Shown here: piece by piece, positions 46,632 to 55,467 of the stretch
How the letters are laid out: the number at the start of each line of letters is the position of its first letter
Numbering within the stretch: position 1 is the first letter of the stretch
NCBI RefSeq assembly: GCF_008011855.1
Contig: NZ_VOUX01000033.1
Coordinates: forward strand, 310,001 to 374,000
Origin: Serratia bockelmannii
Lineage (GTDB): Bacteria > Pseudomonadota > Gammaproteobacteria > Enterobacterales > Enterobacteriaceae
Reading direction: 5' to 3'
DNA: 64,000 bases
Notes under the pieces: generated by a model
The model's input: the letters and a program-made list of their open reading frames with translations, nothing else
Told to the model about the DNA's origin: nothing
Databases searched by the model: none
Made by a program: the position numbers and the translations under genes

Positions 46632-48023
46632 TTGGAAAAAAAACTCGGTCTTACCGCGCTAACCGCTTTGGTGCTCAGCTCGATGCTGGGCGCCGGCGTG
46701 TTCAGTCTGCCGCAAAACATGGCGCAGGTCGCCAGCCCCGCCGCGTTGCTGCTGGGTTGGGGGATCACCGGCGTCGGCATTCTGTTTTTGGCGTTCGCCA
46801 TGCTGTTGCTTACGCGTCTGCGCCCGGATCTGGACGGCGGCATCTTCACCTACGCCAAAGAAGGATTCGGCGAGCTGATGGGCTTCTGCTCCGCCTGGGG
46901 TTACTGGCTGTGCGCCGTGATCGCCAACGTCTCGTATCTGGTGATCGTGTTTGCGGCGCTGAGTATTTTTACCGATCGCGGCGGCAACGTGATTCTCGGT
47001 GACGGCAATACCTGGCAGGCGCTGATCGCCGAATCCGCCCTGCTGTGGATCGTGCACGCGTTGGTACTGCGCGGCGTGCAAACTGCCGCCAGCATTAACC
47101 TGGCGGCCACCCTCGCCAAGCTGCTGCCATTGGGGATGTTCGCCGTTTTGGCGGCGATCGCCTTCAAAATGGACGTGTTCACGCTGGATTTCAAAGGTAT
47201 CGCCCTCGGCAAGCCGGTGTGGGAACAGGTCAAGGACACCATGCTGATCACCCTGTGGGTGTTTATCGGCGTGGAAGGCGCCGTGGTGGTTTCTGCTCGC
47301 GCCCGCAATAAGAAAGACGTGGGCCGCGCCACCATGCTGGCAGTGCTGTCGGCGCTGGCGGTGTACCTGATGGTCACCTTGCTGTCGCTGGGCGTGGTGC
47401 CACGCAGCGAACTGGCCGACATGCGCAATCCGTCGATGGCGGTGCTGATGGTGGAACTGATTGGCCCGTGGGGAGACGTGATCATCGCCGCCGGTCTTAT
47501 CATCTCCGTGTGCGGCGCCTACCTCAGCTGGACCATCATGGCGGCGGAAGTGCCGCTGCTGGCCGCACAGCACGGCGCGTTTCCGCGCGTGTTCGGCAAG
47601 CAGAACCGCCATCACGCCCCAGCGTCTTCGCTGTGGCTGACCAACATCGCGGTGCAGCTGGCGCTGGTGCTGATCTGGCTGACCGGTAGCAACTACAACT
47701 CGCTGTTGACCATCGCGTCGGAAATGATCCTGGTGCCTTACTTCCTGGTCGGCGCATTTCTGTTCAAGGTGGCTTACCGCCGCCGCGACAAACGCCTGAT
47801 CTTCGCCGCCACCGGCGCCTGCGTCTATGGTTTATGGCTGCTGTACGCTTCCGGCCTGATGCACCTGCTGATGTCGGTGCTGCTGTATGCGCCGGGCCTG
47901 TTGGTGTTCATGTACGCCCGCCGCGGCCATCAGGATATCAATCTGCTGAATCGCCTGGAAAAAGGCAGTATCTTACTGCTGTTGGTGGCCACGCTGCCCG
48001 CCGGCTGGTTTATGCTGCACTAA
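46632..48023 (+). CDS. ydgI: amino-acid antiporter YdgI (arginine/ornithine-type, APC family)
   Basis: A 463-residue membrane protein with 12-13 spans; it begins MEKKLGLTALTALVLSSMLGAGVFSLP, the APC start, and follows E. coli YdgI closely. The family exchanges arginine for ornithine. The start codon is TTG at 46632 with AGGA seven bases upstream, which agrees with the E. coli N-terminus. Confidence 0.93.
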   Translation: MEKKLGLTALTALVLSSMLGAGVFSLPQNMAQVASPAALLLGWGITGVGILFLAFAMLLLTRLRPDLDGGIFTYAKEGFGELMGFCSAWGYWLCAVIANVSYLVIVFAALSIFTDRGGNVILGDGNTWQALIAESALLWIVHALVLRGVQTAASINLAATLAKLLPLGMFAVLAAIAFKMDVFTLDFKGIALGKPVWEQVKDTMLITLWVFIGVEGAVVVSARARNKKDVGRATMLAVLSALAVYLMVTLLSLGVVPRSELADMRNPSMAVLMVELIGPWGDVIIAAGLIISVCGAYLSWTIMAAEVPLLAAQHGAFPRVFGKQNRHHAPASSLWLTNIAVQLALVLIWLTGSNYNSLLTIASEMILVPYFLVGAFLFKVAYRRRDKRLIFAATGACVYGLWLLYASGLMHLLMSVLLYAPGLLVFMYARRGHQDINLLNRLEKGSILLLLVATLPAGWFMLH

Positions 48024-48135
48024 AGTGCCCCGTCAATGCGGCTGCCCGTCAGCCGCATTTTGCTTCCTCTTTTCCCTGCTACCACGCTCCCCCCCTTTGC
48101 ACAGTCAGCCATGCGCCACGCTTGCGATCTCAAAT

Positions 48136-48154
48136 GCAATTAATTATCATTATC
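48136..48154. promoter_or_regulatory. Fur-box-like site
   Basis: GCAATTAATTATCATTATC matches the Fur consensus GATAATGATAATCATTATC at 14 of 19 positions, with the right half nearly perfect (AATTATCATTATC). It is 88 bp before the first gene of a two-gene unit. Confidence 0.6.
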
Positions 48155-48241
48155 ATTTATTGATTAATGGTAAGACGCGAGTGCCCCCTGGCGAGAGGCG
48201 TCAGGCGGCGGATGAAGACAGGCTAAAATGGAAGGCATTTC

Positions 48242-48727
48242 ATGGCTGAGAAACTGCTGCACGCATTACCTTTGTTTGCCGCCTGGGAGGCGCTGATCGC
48301 CGAGGGCAACACGGCGTTTAATCAGCGGCACGATCGCCAGGCGATGACCAGCTATCAACAGGCGCTGGAGGGGGCTCAGGCGATCATCGCCGAGAAGCCT
48401 TGGCTGAATGCGGACTATACCGCCAGATTTGAAGCGCTGAATATTTTCGAGTCTGCCCTTGCCGCGCTGATCGTCACGTTCAACAACATCACCCATCTGC
48501 GCCTGCGGCAGAAGCCTCTGCGCGGCGTCGAGCTGCATGTTCATCGGGCCCGAGTCGCTATCGAGCAACTCTTGGCCGATTCGTCGCTGTGCGAACAGAT
48601 GCAGCAGATCGCTGAGCGGCACCTGCTGCGCTTCAGGATTGAAACCCTGCACTTACTGCGCGAGCACCGTCTGCCGGAAACCAGCATCTGCGCGCCCGCT
48701 ACCCACCATTCCGCCACCGTGCATTAA
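48242..48727 (+). CDS. hypothetical protein, helical, TPR-like
   Basis: A 161-residue soluble protein with no signal peptide. The N-terminal half reads as a helical hairpin pair of TPR type (AWEALIAEGNTAFNQRHDRQAMTSYQQALEGAQAII); the rest is also helical and rich in His and Leu. I do not recognise a named family with confidence. It is followed 33 bases later by a split-barrel flavin-type protein and lies behind a Fur-like box, so the two may act together in iron-related physiology. Confidence 0.75.
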   Translation: MAEKLLHALPLFAAWEALIAEGNTAFNQRHDRQAMTSYQQALEGAQAIIAEKPWLNADYTARFEALNIFESALAALIVTFNNITHLRLRQKPLRGVELHVHRARVAIEQLLADSSLCEQMQQIAERHLLRFRIETLHLLREHRLPETSICAPATHHSATVH

Positions 48728-48760
48728 CAGTGACACATCAACCTGAGGGGTAATCTGCCC

Positions 48761-49156
48761 ATGAATGAATTGAATGACGAGATGAAGAAGATGCTGGCTA
48801 AACAGCTGCCAGTGCAGGCAACCAGCAGCCCGAGCGGCGTGCCCGATATCGGCCCCAAGCGTTCTCTGCGCCTCTATGATGACCGTACACTGATTTACAA
48901 CGAAAATACCGGTGGCCAAACGCTGCAAAACATCAAGGAAGGCTCGAAAATGGCCGTTGTGGTCATCGACCGCGAGGCACTGGACGGCTACCGCTTCGTT
49001 GGTACACCCGAACTGTTTCTGACGGGCAAACCGTTTGACGAGGCGCTGGCATTTGCAGAAAAAAACGGGATGAATCCGCCGAAATACGCGGTGTTAATAC
49101 ATATAGACAGTATTTACACCCTGCGTTCCGGTCCCAATGCCGGGACCCGACTTTAG
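48761..49156 (+). CDS. pyridoxamine-5'-phosphate-oxidase-like FMN split-barrel protein
   Basis: A 131-residue split-barrel protein. The family landmarks are GVPDIGPKRSLRLYDDRTLIYNENTGGQTLQNI and AVVVIDREALDGYRFVGTPELF. Relatives bind FMN, F420 or haem; some (HugZ/HutZ type) degrade haem under Fur control. The sequence is shorter than true PdxH and lacks its PLP-binding end, so it is not the B6 oxidase. It is the second gene after the Fur-like box. A perfect 15-bp inverted repeat follows the stop. Confidence 0.82.
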   Translation: MNELNDEMKKMLAKQLPVQATSSPSGVPDIGPKRSLRLYDDRTLIYNENTGGQTLQNIKEGSKMAVVVIDREALDGYRFVGTPELFLTGKPFDEALAFAEKNGMNPPKYAVLIHIDSIYTLRSGPNAGTRL

Positions 49157-49186
49157 ACAGCACGCGTCACGCGGCGTGAAATTTCA

Positions 49187-49234
49187 CGTTCATGGTTAGG
49201 CGATCGCAGCAGGTCAATTGCCTAACCATGAACG
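49187..49234. repeat. 15-bp perfect inverted repeat after the split-barrel gene
   Basis: CGTTCATGGTTAGGC (49187-49201) and GCCTAACCATGAACG (49220-49234) are separated by 18 bases. No T-tract follows. It lies between two converging genes and may terminate or stabilise either transcript. Confidence 0.75.
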
Positions 49235-49255
49235 GGCGGCCGGGTTGATTCCCGG

Positions 49256-49666
49256 TCAGCTTTTAGGGGGAATGGTGACGGTCATTCGCTCACCCACCAG
49301 GGTGATCGCAATGCCTTCCGCGCACTCTTTTTGAATGGCCGCCAGCTGTTGCGCCTCCAGCGCATAGGGCAGCTGAATATCAAATACCGTCAGGCCCTGC
49401 TGCTGCGCCAGGTCAATCAGGCGCACGATATTGGTTTCATCGCTAACCTGCGTTGACACCACCTGCAGCGCCAGCTCTTTCAACTGCTCTTTGCGCGTTT
49501 GTGACGTGGTCACGCGCGATTTCAACACCATGCCGAAGATCGGCATCACACCATAAATAGCATCAACAAAGCGCCAGTGCTTCCTGCACGATGCGGACAG
49601 AAAATCCATGTAGTCAAAACAGATTTTCTCACTGCGCGCGATGGATGCAAGGTGATTGCTGTTCAT
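49256..49666 (-). CDS. hypothetical protein, 136 residues
   Basis: A soluble protein, MNSNHLASIARSEKICFDYMDF to VGERMTVTIPPKS. The central segment SCRKHWRFVDAIYGVMPIFG is followed by a helical part with SQTRKEQLKELALQVV and a C-terminal alpha-beta part. No known domain is recognised. AGGAAT precedes the ATG on the minus strand. It is a single gene between the inverted repeat and folM. Confidence 0.7.
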   Translation of the reverse strand: MNSNHLASIARSEKICFDYMDFLSASCRKHWRFVDAIYGVMPIFGMVLKSRVTTSQTRKEQLKELALQVVSTQVSDETNIVRLIDLAQQQGLTVFDIQLPYALEAQQLAAIQKECAEGIAITLVGERMTVTIPPKS

Positions 49667-49850
49667 CCCCTCATTCCTCTCATGGCCAGTGTTAACCCGT
49701 GGTCTTTCAAGCCGCCGCCGGACGGCAACCTGAAATGCATTGGGGATCTTACATCCAGAAATGGATAATCATGCGAAGCTTTAACGACTTTCCGCCGTAT
49801 GATGGCATAATTCCCCTATTGTTTGCCAGTCTGTCCAGGAGCTTTAATCA

Positions 49851-50573
49851 ATGGAACACCCCAACTCTGCCCCGGTGCTGATTACCGGCGGCGCGCGGCG
49901 CATAGGGCTGGCGCTCGCCAGAGCGTTTCTCCAGCGCGGCGTTCCGGTCATTATCGCCTATCGCAGCGAATATCCGGCGATGGCCGAGTTGCAGGCCTTG
50001 GGCGCCCGCTGCATTCAGGGCGACTTTGCCACACATGAAGGTATCTACCGTTTCGCCGACCAGGTGCGGCAAGTGGCGCCCAAGCTGCGCGCGATGATCC
50101 ACAACGCCAGCGCCTGGCAGGCCGAGTCACCGGAGGTGCCGCCGGAACAGGTAATGGCAGCAATGCTGCAAATTCACGTTTACACGCCCTATTTGCTCAA
50201 CCAGCTGCTCGAATCCTGTCTGACCGGCCAGGGCCAGGCTGGCGCCGACATTATCCATCTCACCGACTACGTGGTGGAAAAAGGCAGCGACAAGCATATC
50301 GCCTACGCCGCCAGCAAGGCTGCGCTGGACAATATGACTCGTTCGTTTGCCCGCAAGCTGGCGCCGGAGGTCAAGGTCAACGCCATCGCGCCGGCGCTGA
50401 TCATCTTCAATCCGGGCGACGACGAAGCCTATCGCCAGCAGGCGCTGGCGAAATCGCTGATGAAGGTCGCGCCCGGCGAAAGTGAAGTGGTCAATCTGGT
50501 GAACTACCTGCTGGAAAGCCGCTACGTCACCGGCCGCACCCACGGCGTCGACGGCGGCCGGCCGCTGCGCTGA
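49851..50573 (+). CDS. folM: dihydromonapterin reductase FolM (short-chain dehydrogenase)
   Basis: A 240-residue SDR protein with LITGGARRIGLALA (cofactor; the Arg pair after GG binds NADPH) and the catalytic YAASKAALDNM. AASKAALDNMTRSFARKLAPEVKVN is identical to E. coli FolM as remembered. FolM reduces dihydromonapterin to tetrahydromonapterin and, weakly, dihydrofolate. It precedes rstA by 75 bp, as in E. coli apart from ydgC. Confidence 0.96.
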   Translation: MEHPNSAPVLITGGARRIGLALARAFLQRGVPVIIAYRSEYPAMAELQALGARCIQGDFATHEGIYRFADQVRQVAPKLRAMIHNASAWQAESPEVPPEQVMAAMLQIHVYTPYLLNQLLESCLTGQGQAGADIIHLTDYVVEKGSDKHIAYAASKAALDNMTRSFARKLAPEVKVNAIAPALIIFNPGDDEAYRQQALAKSLMKVAPGESEVVNLVNYLLESRYVTGRTHGVDGGRPLR

Positions 50574-50648
50574 CGCCAAGATCCGCATGGCGCAACGTCG
50601 CGGGCCGCGCTATGCTCAAATCCGCTTTTTATATTAAAACACGGGCAT

Positions 50649-51374
50649 ATGCATAAAATTGTTTTTGTGGAAGACGATCCTGAAGTCGGCAAACTGATCG
50701 CCGCCTATCTGGGCAAACATGACATCGAGGTGCTGATCGAACCGCGTGGCGACAGCGCGCAGGCGCGCATCGAGCGCGAGCAACCCGATTTGGTGCTGCT
50801 GGACATCATGCTGCCCGGCAAAGACGGCATGACGCTGTGCCGCGATCTGCGCCCTACCTTCCCCGGCCCGATCGTGCTGCTCACTTCGCTCGACAGTGAC
50901 ATGAACCATATCCTGTCGCTGGAGATGGGCGCCAACGACTATATCCTGAAAACCACGCCACCGGCGGTGTTGCTGGCGCGCCTGCGTTTGCACCTGCGCC
51001 AACACAGCCAACAGCCGAAAGAAGAGTCGGTTCAGCCGCTCACCCAGCATAACGCGCTGCATTTCGGGCTGCTGTGCATCGATCCGGTCAACCGTCAGGT
51101 TACGCTGGGCGAAGAAACCATCACCCTGTCCACCTCGGATTTCGATCTGCTGTGGGAGCTGGCGACCCACGCCGGGCAGATCATGGATCGCGAGGCGTTG
51201 TTGCAAAACCTGCGCGGCGTGAGCTACGACGGTATGGATCGCAGCATCGACGTGGCGATCTCCCGCCTGCGTCGTAAGCTGTACGACAATGCGCTGGAGC
51301 CTTTCCGTATCAAGACGGTGCGCAACAAGGGCTATCTGTTCGCCCCTAACGCCTGGGCTTCGGTGCAACAATGA
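50649..51374 (+). CDS. rstA: response regulator RstA
   Basis: A 241-residue OmpR-type regulator. The receiver has Asp52 in LVLLDIMLPGKDG; the winged-helix DNA-binding domain ends with SRLRRKLYDNALEPFRIKTVRNKGY. Four bases overlap rstB (ATGA). E. coli RstA recognises TACATNTNGTTACA, and such a site is present before asr in this window. Confidence 0.97.
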   Translation: MHKIVFVEDDPEVGKLIAAYLGKHDIEVLIEPRGDSAQARIEREQPDLVLLDIMLPGKDGMTLCRDLRPTFPGPIVLLTSLDSDMNHILSLEMGANDYILKTTPPAVLLARLRLHLRQHSQQPKEESVQPLTQHNALHFGLLCIDPVNRQVTLGEETITLSTSDFDLLWELATHAGQIMDREALLQNLRGVSYDGMDRSIDVAISRLRRKLYDNALEPFRIKTVRNKGYLFAPNAWASVQQ

Positions 51375-52675
51375 GAAAACTTTTCGTCCAGTTCTTCCTG
51401 CTGCTGTTCGTCTGTTTTCTGGTGATGGCGATGCTGGTCGGCCTGGTGTACAAGGTGACCGCCGAGCGCGCAGGCCGCCAGTCGATGGACGATTTGATGA
51501 AAAGCTCGCTGTACCTGATGCGCAGCGAGCTGCGCGAAATCCCGCTGAAGGACTGGAACAAGACTATCGCCACGCTGGATCTCAATCTGTCGTTCAAGCT
51601 TCATATCGAACCGCTCGGCAAACAGGAACTGAGCGAGGATCTGAAAAAGCGGCTGCGGCTGGGTGAAATCATCGCCCTCGACGATCAGTACACCTTTATG
51701 CAGCGCATTCCGCGCAGCCACTATGTGTTGGTGGTCGGCCCCATTCCTTATCTGTTCTATCTGCACCAGATGCGCCTGCTGGATCTGGTGTTGCTGGTGT
51801 TTATCGGCATGTCGCTGGCGCTGCCGGTGTTTCTGTGGATGCGGCCGCACTGGCAAGACCTGCTCAAACTGGAAAACGCCGCCCAGCGGCTCGGTGCCGG
51901 GCATCTGGATGAACGCACCCACTTCGATCCCACTTCCAGCCTGAGCCGGCTCGGCGTGGCGTTCAACCAGATGGCCGACAACGTCAACACCCTGATCGCC
52001 AGCAAGAAACAGCTGATCGACGGCATCGCGCACGAGCTGCGCACGCCGCTGGTGCGCCTGCGCTATCGGCTCGAGATGAGCGATAACCTGTCCGAAGGCG
52101 AACAGCAGGCGCTGAACCGCGATATCGGCCAGTTGGAGTCGCTGATCGACGAGCTGCTGACCTATGCCCGCCTGGACCGGCCGCAGGTTGCGCTAAACAT
52201 TGAACCCATCGATCTGCCAAAGTGGCTGGAGGACAAGGTCGACGATATCCGTCTTATTCATCAGGAACGCGACATCCAGCTCGATATCCCGCACGTCGGC
52301 GACTTTGGCGGCGTCGATCTGCGCCTGATGGAACGCGTGCTCGATAACCTGGTCAATAACGCGCTGCGCTATTCCGAGCAGCGTCTGCGCGTGGGTCTGT
52401 GGTTCGACGGCGACCTCGCCTGTTTGCAGGTCGAAGATGACGGGCCGGGTATCCCGCCGGAAGAGCGCGAGCGGGTATTCGAGCCTTTCGTTCGCCTCGA
52501 TCCCAGCCGCGATCGCGCCACCGGCGGCTGCGGACTGGGGCTGGCCATCGTCCATTCCATCGCCGTCGCCTACCAGGGACAGGTGTTCGTCGAGAGCAGT
52601 TCGCTCGGCGGCGCCAGTTTCCGTTTCTGTTGGCCGGTGAAGCCGACATTCAGTTTAAAAGCCGATCTGGCGTAA
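51371..52675 (+). CDS. rstB: sensor histidine kinase RstB
   Basis: A 434-residue kinase with two membrane spans (residues ~5-27 and ~132-156) around a periplasmic sensor of about 100 residues. A HAMP linker follows, then the H-box HELRTPL with His221, the N-box DNLVNNALRYS and DDGPGIPPEERERVFEPF. In E. coli RstBA is induced by PhoPQ at low Mg and acts on acid-related genes such as asr. Confidence 0.97.
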   Translation: MRKLFVQFFLLLFVCFLVMAMLVGLVYKVTAERAGRQSMDDLMKSSLYLMRSELREIPLKDWNKTIATLDLNLSFKLHIEPLGKQELSEDLKKRLRLGEIIALDDQYTFMQRIPRSHYVLVVGPIPYLFYLHQMRLLDLVLLVFIGMSLALPVFLWMRPHWQDLLKLENAAQRLGAGHLDERTHFDPTSSLSRLGVAFNQMADNVNTLIASKKQLIDGIAHELRTPLVRLRYRLEMSDNLSEGEQQALNRDIGQLESLIDELLTYARLDRPQVALNIEPIDLPKWLEDKVDDIRLIHQERDIQLDIPHVGDFGGVDLRLMERVLDNLVNNALRYSEQRLRVGLWFDGDLACLQVEDDGPGIPPEERERVFEPFVRLDPSRDRATGGCGLGLAIVHSIAVAYQGQVFVESSSLGGASFRFCWPVKPTFSLKADLA

Positions 52676-52710
52676 TACCGCCGGACCCTTCTCATTGGAG
52701 TCGAATAATA

Positions 52711-54210
52711 ATGACATCTGCACATTCCAACACGTCTGCTTACGATCACCTGCGCGCGCTTTTTAGCCGTCTGTCGCGTTTCGGCCACCTGTCCGCCATC
52801 GCCGGTTGGGACATGCAAACCATGATGCCGCCGGGCGGCAGCAAGGCGCGCTCCGAAGCACTGGCCGAGCTGAGCGTGCTGCAGCACCAGCTTTTAACAG
52901 CGGAAAGCACCGGCGCGCTGTTGGATCGCGCGCAGCAAGAGACGCTGGACGAGATCGACCGCGCCAACCTGCGCGAAATGCGCCGCCAGTATGAAGACGC
53001 GGTGCTGCTACCGGCGTCGCTGGTCGAAGCCAAATCGCTCGCCGGCGCGCGCTGCGAACACGCCTGGCGCGCCCAGCGCCCGGCCAACGACTGGGACGGC
53101 TTCGCCGAGAACCTGCGCGAAGTGGTCAAACTCAGCCGGGAAGAGGCGCAGATCCGTGCGCAGGCGGCCGGCACCAGCCGTTACGACGCCCTGCTCAATC
53201 TGTATGAACCGGGCATGCGCAGCAGCGATCTCGACCGCATCTTCGGCGATCTGAAAACCTGGCTGCCGGATCTGCTGCAGCGCGTGGTGGCCAAACAGGC
53301 TAATGAGCCCTGCCAGGCGCCACAAGGCCCGTTCAATGTGGACACCCAGCGTCAGCTGAGCCTGAGCGTCATGAAACTGCTCGGTTTCAACTTCGACAAC
53401 GGCCGTGTCGACGTCAGCGCCCACCCGTTCTGCGGCGGCGTGCCGGAAGATGTACGCATCACCACGCGCTACAACGAGAAAGAGTTTTTGACCGCGCTGC
53501 TCGGTATCGTGCACGAAACCGGCCACGCCCGTTACGAACAGAACCTGCCGCGCGATCTGCTCGGCCAGCCGGTCGCCCTGGCCCGCTCTACCGCCATCCA
53601 CGAATCGCAGAGCCTGCTGTTCGAAATGCAGCTGGCGCGCGGCAATGAATTCCTGAAAATCTTGCGTCCGCTGGTCACCGCGCAATTTGGCGAACAGCCG
53701 GCGCTGGAAGAAGCCAACTTCATTCGCCTCAACCAGCGCGTTAAACCGGGCCTGATCCGCGTCGACGCCGACGAGGTGAGCTATCCTGCCCACGTCATCC
53801 TGCGCTACGAAATTGAAAAAGCGTTGATCGAAGGCGAGGTCGAAGTGGAAGACATTCCGGCATTGTGGAATGAAAAGATGCACGCTTACCTCGGCCTCGA
53901 CACCATCGGCAACTATCGCAACGGCTGCATGCAGGATATCCACTGGACAGACGGCGCGTTCGGCTACTTCCCGACTTACACCCTCGGCGCGATGTACGCC
54001 GCGCAGCTGTTCCACAGCGTGCGCCAGGCCCTGCCTTCGCTGAGCGAGGATATCGCCGCCGGCAATCTGCAGCCGCTGTTCCACTGGCTGCAGCACAACA
54101 TCTGGCGCCACGGCAGCCGTTTCCCAACCGAGACGCTGATCGCCAACGCGACCGGTGAAGCGCTCAACCCACGCTACTTCCGTCAGCATTTGGAAAACCG
54201 CTACCTGTAA
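52711..54210 (+). CDS. M32-family metallocarboxypeptidase
   Basis: A 499-residue carboxypeptidase Taq-type enzyme. The zinc motif HETGH (His268, Glu269, His272) is followed by IHESQSLLFE (His297, Glu298), the HESQ motif of M32. It removes C-terminal amino acids from peptides and is cytoplasmic. ATG 52711 follows GGAG and is preferred to the longer upstream frame. It sits right after rstB, where E. coli has TerB and tus. Confidence 0.95.
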   Translation: MTSAHSNTSAYDHLRALFSRLSRFGHLSAIAGWDMQTMMPPGGSKARSEALAELSVLQHQLLTAESTGALLDRAQQETLDEIDRANLREMRRQYEDAVLLPASLVEAKSLAGARCEHAWRAQRPANDWDGFAENLREVVKLSREEAQIRAQAAGTSRYDALLNLYEPGMRSSDLDRIFGDLKTWLPDLLQRVVAKQANEPCQAPQGPFNVDTQRQLSLSVMKLLGFNFDNGRVDVSAHPFCGGVPEDVRITTRYNEKEFLTALLGIVHETGHARYEQNLPRDLLGQPVALARSTAIHESQSLLFEMQLARGNEFLKILRPLVTAQFGEQPALEEANFIRLNQRVKPGLIRVDADEVSYPAHVILRYEIEKALIEGEVEVEDIPALWNEKMHAYLGLDTIGNYRNGCMQDIHWTDGAFGYFPTYTLGAMYAAQLFHSVRQALPSLSEDIAAGNLQPLFHWLQHNIWRHGSRFPTETLIANATGEALNPRYFRQHLENRYL

Positions 54211-54218
54211 TCTCTCCT

Positions 54219-54244
54219 GGCGCGGCCCTGCCGCGCCCTTTTTT
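54219..54244 (+). terminator. Rho-independent terminator of the M32 gene
   Basis: The stem GGCGCGG / CCGCGCC with a 5-base loop is followed by CTTTTTT. Confidence 0.88.
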
Positions 54245-54327
54245 CCCCTGGTTGACCTGACACTGTTCCATAGTCCACTTTCCTGCGGGTAACGCCTTGG
54301 CTACAGAGTGGCGGGTGGCCACCCACC

Positions 54328-54347
54328 ATTAGTATGTTGTAACTAAA
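54328..54347 (+). other. Ter (Tus-binding) replication-terminus site
   Basis: ATTAGTATGTTGTAACTAAA is identical to the core of E. coli TerA and nearly so of TerB. It lies in the gap between convergent genes, two genes from the place where E. coli has TerB (after rstB). By the E. coli model, the end carrying G at 54332 is non-permissive, so a fork moving from low to high coordinates would be stopped. Confidence 0.85.
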
Positions 54348-54376
54348 AAAGCAAAAATACCGAACCAACCGGCCTC

Positions 54377-55282
54377 TCATCCCAATGCATGGCGGGCGAT
54401 CATCGCCGCCAGCTGCGGCCTCAACGGTGCGGGCAGGTCATGCCCCATGCCCGGCATAATATGCAGCTTGGCGTTGGCGACCGCACGGGCGATCGCCACC
54501 CCGCCGGCCTTGCGCACCAGCCGATCGCGATCGCCGTGAATCACCAGCGTCGGCGCGGCGATGCGCCGGCTGTAACGCCGCAGATCGCCGCTGCCGAGCA
54601 ACGCGGAAAGTTGCCGCTGCATGCCTGCCGGATCCACACCCCGCTTCAGCAACCGCGTCACCAGGGCATCCAGCTCCGCCTCCTCCGGTGGATAAGTCGC
54701 GGTGCCAAGCGCGCGCAGAAAGGCCTTCATCCCTTCCTGGCGCTGCTGCAGCGTCATATCGGCGGCAGGCCGGCGCACCAGCAACCACAGCAGCGAAGGC
54801 GCCGGCGGCGGCAACAGCGGCTGATTGGTGCTGGAAAACAAGATGCATAACGAGGCGACGCGCTGCGGGTATTCGGCGGCCAGCACCTGGGCGATCATCC
54901 CCCCCATCGAAGCGCCCAGTACGTGAGCCTGCGGAATGCGTAAATGATCGAGCAGATGCGCCGCGTCCGTTGCCATGTCCGCCAGGGTATAAGGCACCGG
55001 CGTTTGCCAGCCAAGCTGGGCGCGCAACATCAGCAGCCACAATGGCTGTGAGCGTTGTGCCTGCGTTTTTCCTGAAAGGCCGACGTCGCGGTTGTCATAA
55101 CGGATCACCCGAAACCCCATGGACACCAGGGCGCGGCAGAAGTCGTCAGGCCACAACAGGAGCTGCGCGCCGATGCCCATGATGAGCAACAACGGCGGGT
55201 GCGTCTCATCGCCCCAGTCCTCATAGGCCAGCGGCACCTCGCCCTGTTCAGTCACGCCACAACGAATCGTTATCTCGTTCAT
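54377..55282 (-). CDS. alpha/beta hydrolase
   Basis: A 301-residue alpha/beta hydrolase. It has LLIMGIGAQLLLWPDDFCRAL, the nucleophile elbow GASMGGMIAQ with Ser, TLVIHGDRDRLV (Asp) and GMGHDLP (His). There is no signal peptide. The GASMGGM form is found in many esterases and lactonases. It stands alone and is divergent from asr. Confidence 0.88.
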   Translation of the reverse strand: MNEITIRCGVTEQGEVPLAYEDWGDETHPPLLLIMGIGAQLLLWPDDFCRALVSMGFRVIRYDNRDVGLSGKTQAQRSQPLWLLMLRAQLGWQTPVPYTLADMATDAAHLLDHLRIPQAHVLGASMGGMIAQVLAAEYPQRVASLCILFSSTNQPLLPPPAPSLLWLLVRRPAADMTLQQRQEGMKAFLRALGTATYPPEEAELDALVTRLLKRGVDPAGMQRQLSALLGSGDLRRYSRRIAAPTLVIHGDRDRLVRKAGGVAIARAVANAKLHIMPGMGHDLPAPLRPQLAAMIARHALG

Positions 55283-55348
55283 TTTAAATCCCTTTTTCCT
55301 TGTCTGGCGGTCATTATAGCAGCAATCCCCCTCGCCACCGCCGCCCTG

Positions 55349-55362
55349 TACATTAGGTTACA
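55349..55362. promoter_or_regulatory. RstA box upstream of asr
   Basis: TACATTAGGTTACA matches the RstA consensus TACATNTNGTTACA at all fixed positions but one. It is 105 bp before the asr start. In E. coli and Salmonella, RstA activates asr through this motif. Confidence 0.8.
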
Positions 55363-55467
55363 TGCCGAAACCAATCACTCACGGAAAGCCGGACGCCGTT
55401 TGCCTACTATCATCTCAACGGCCCCGCAGTGGGGTTGGTACCCAAAAGTCATGTTGAGGATTCTGCG

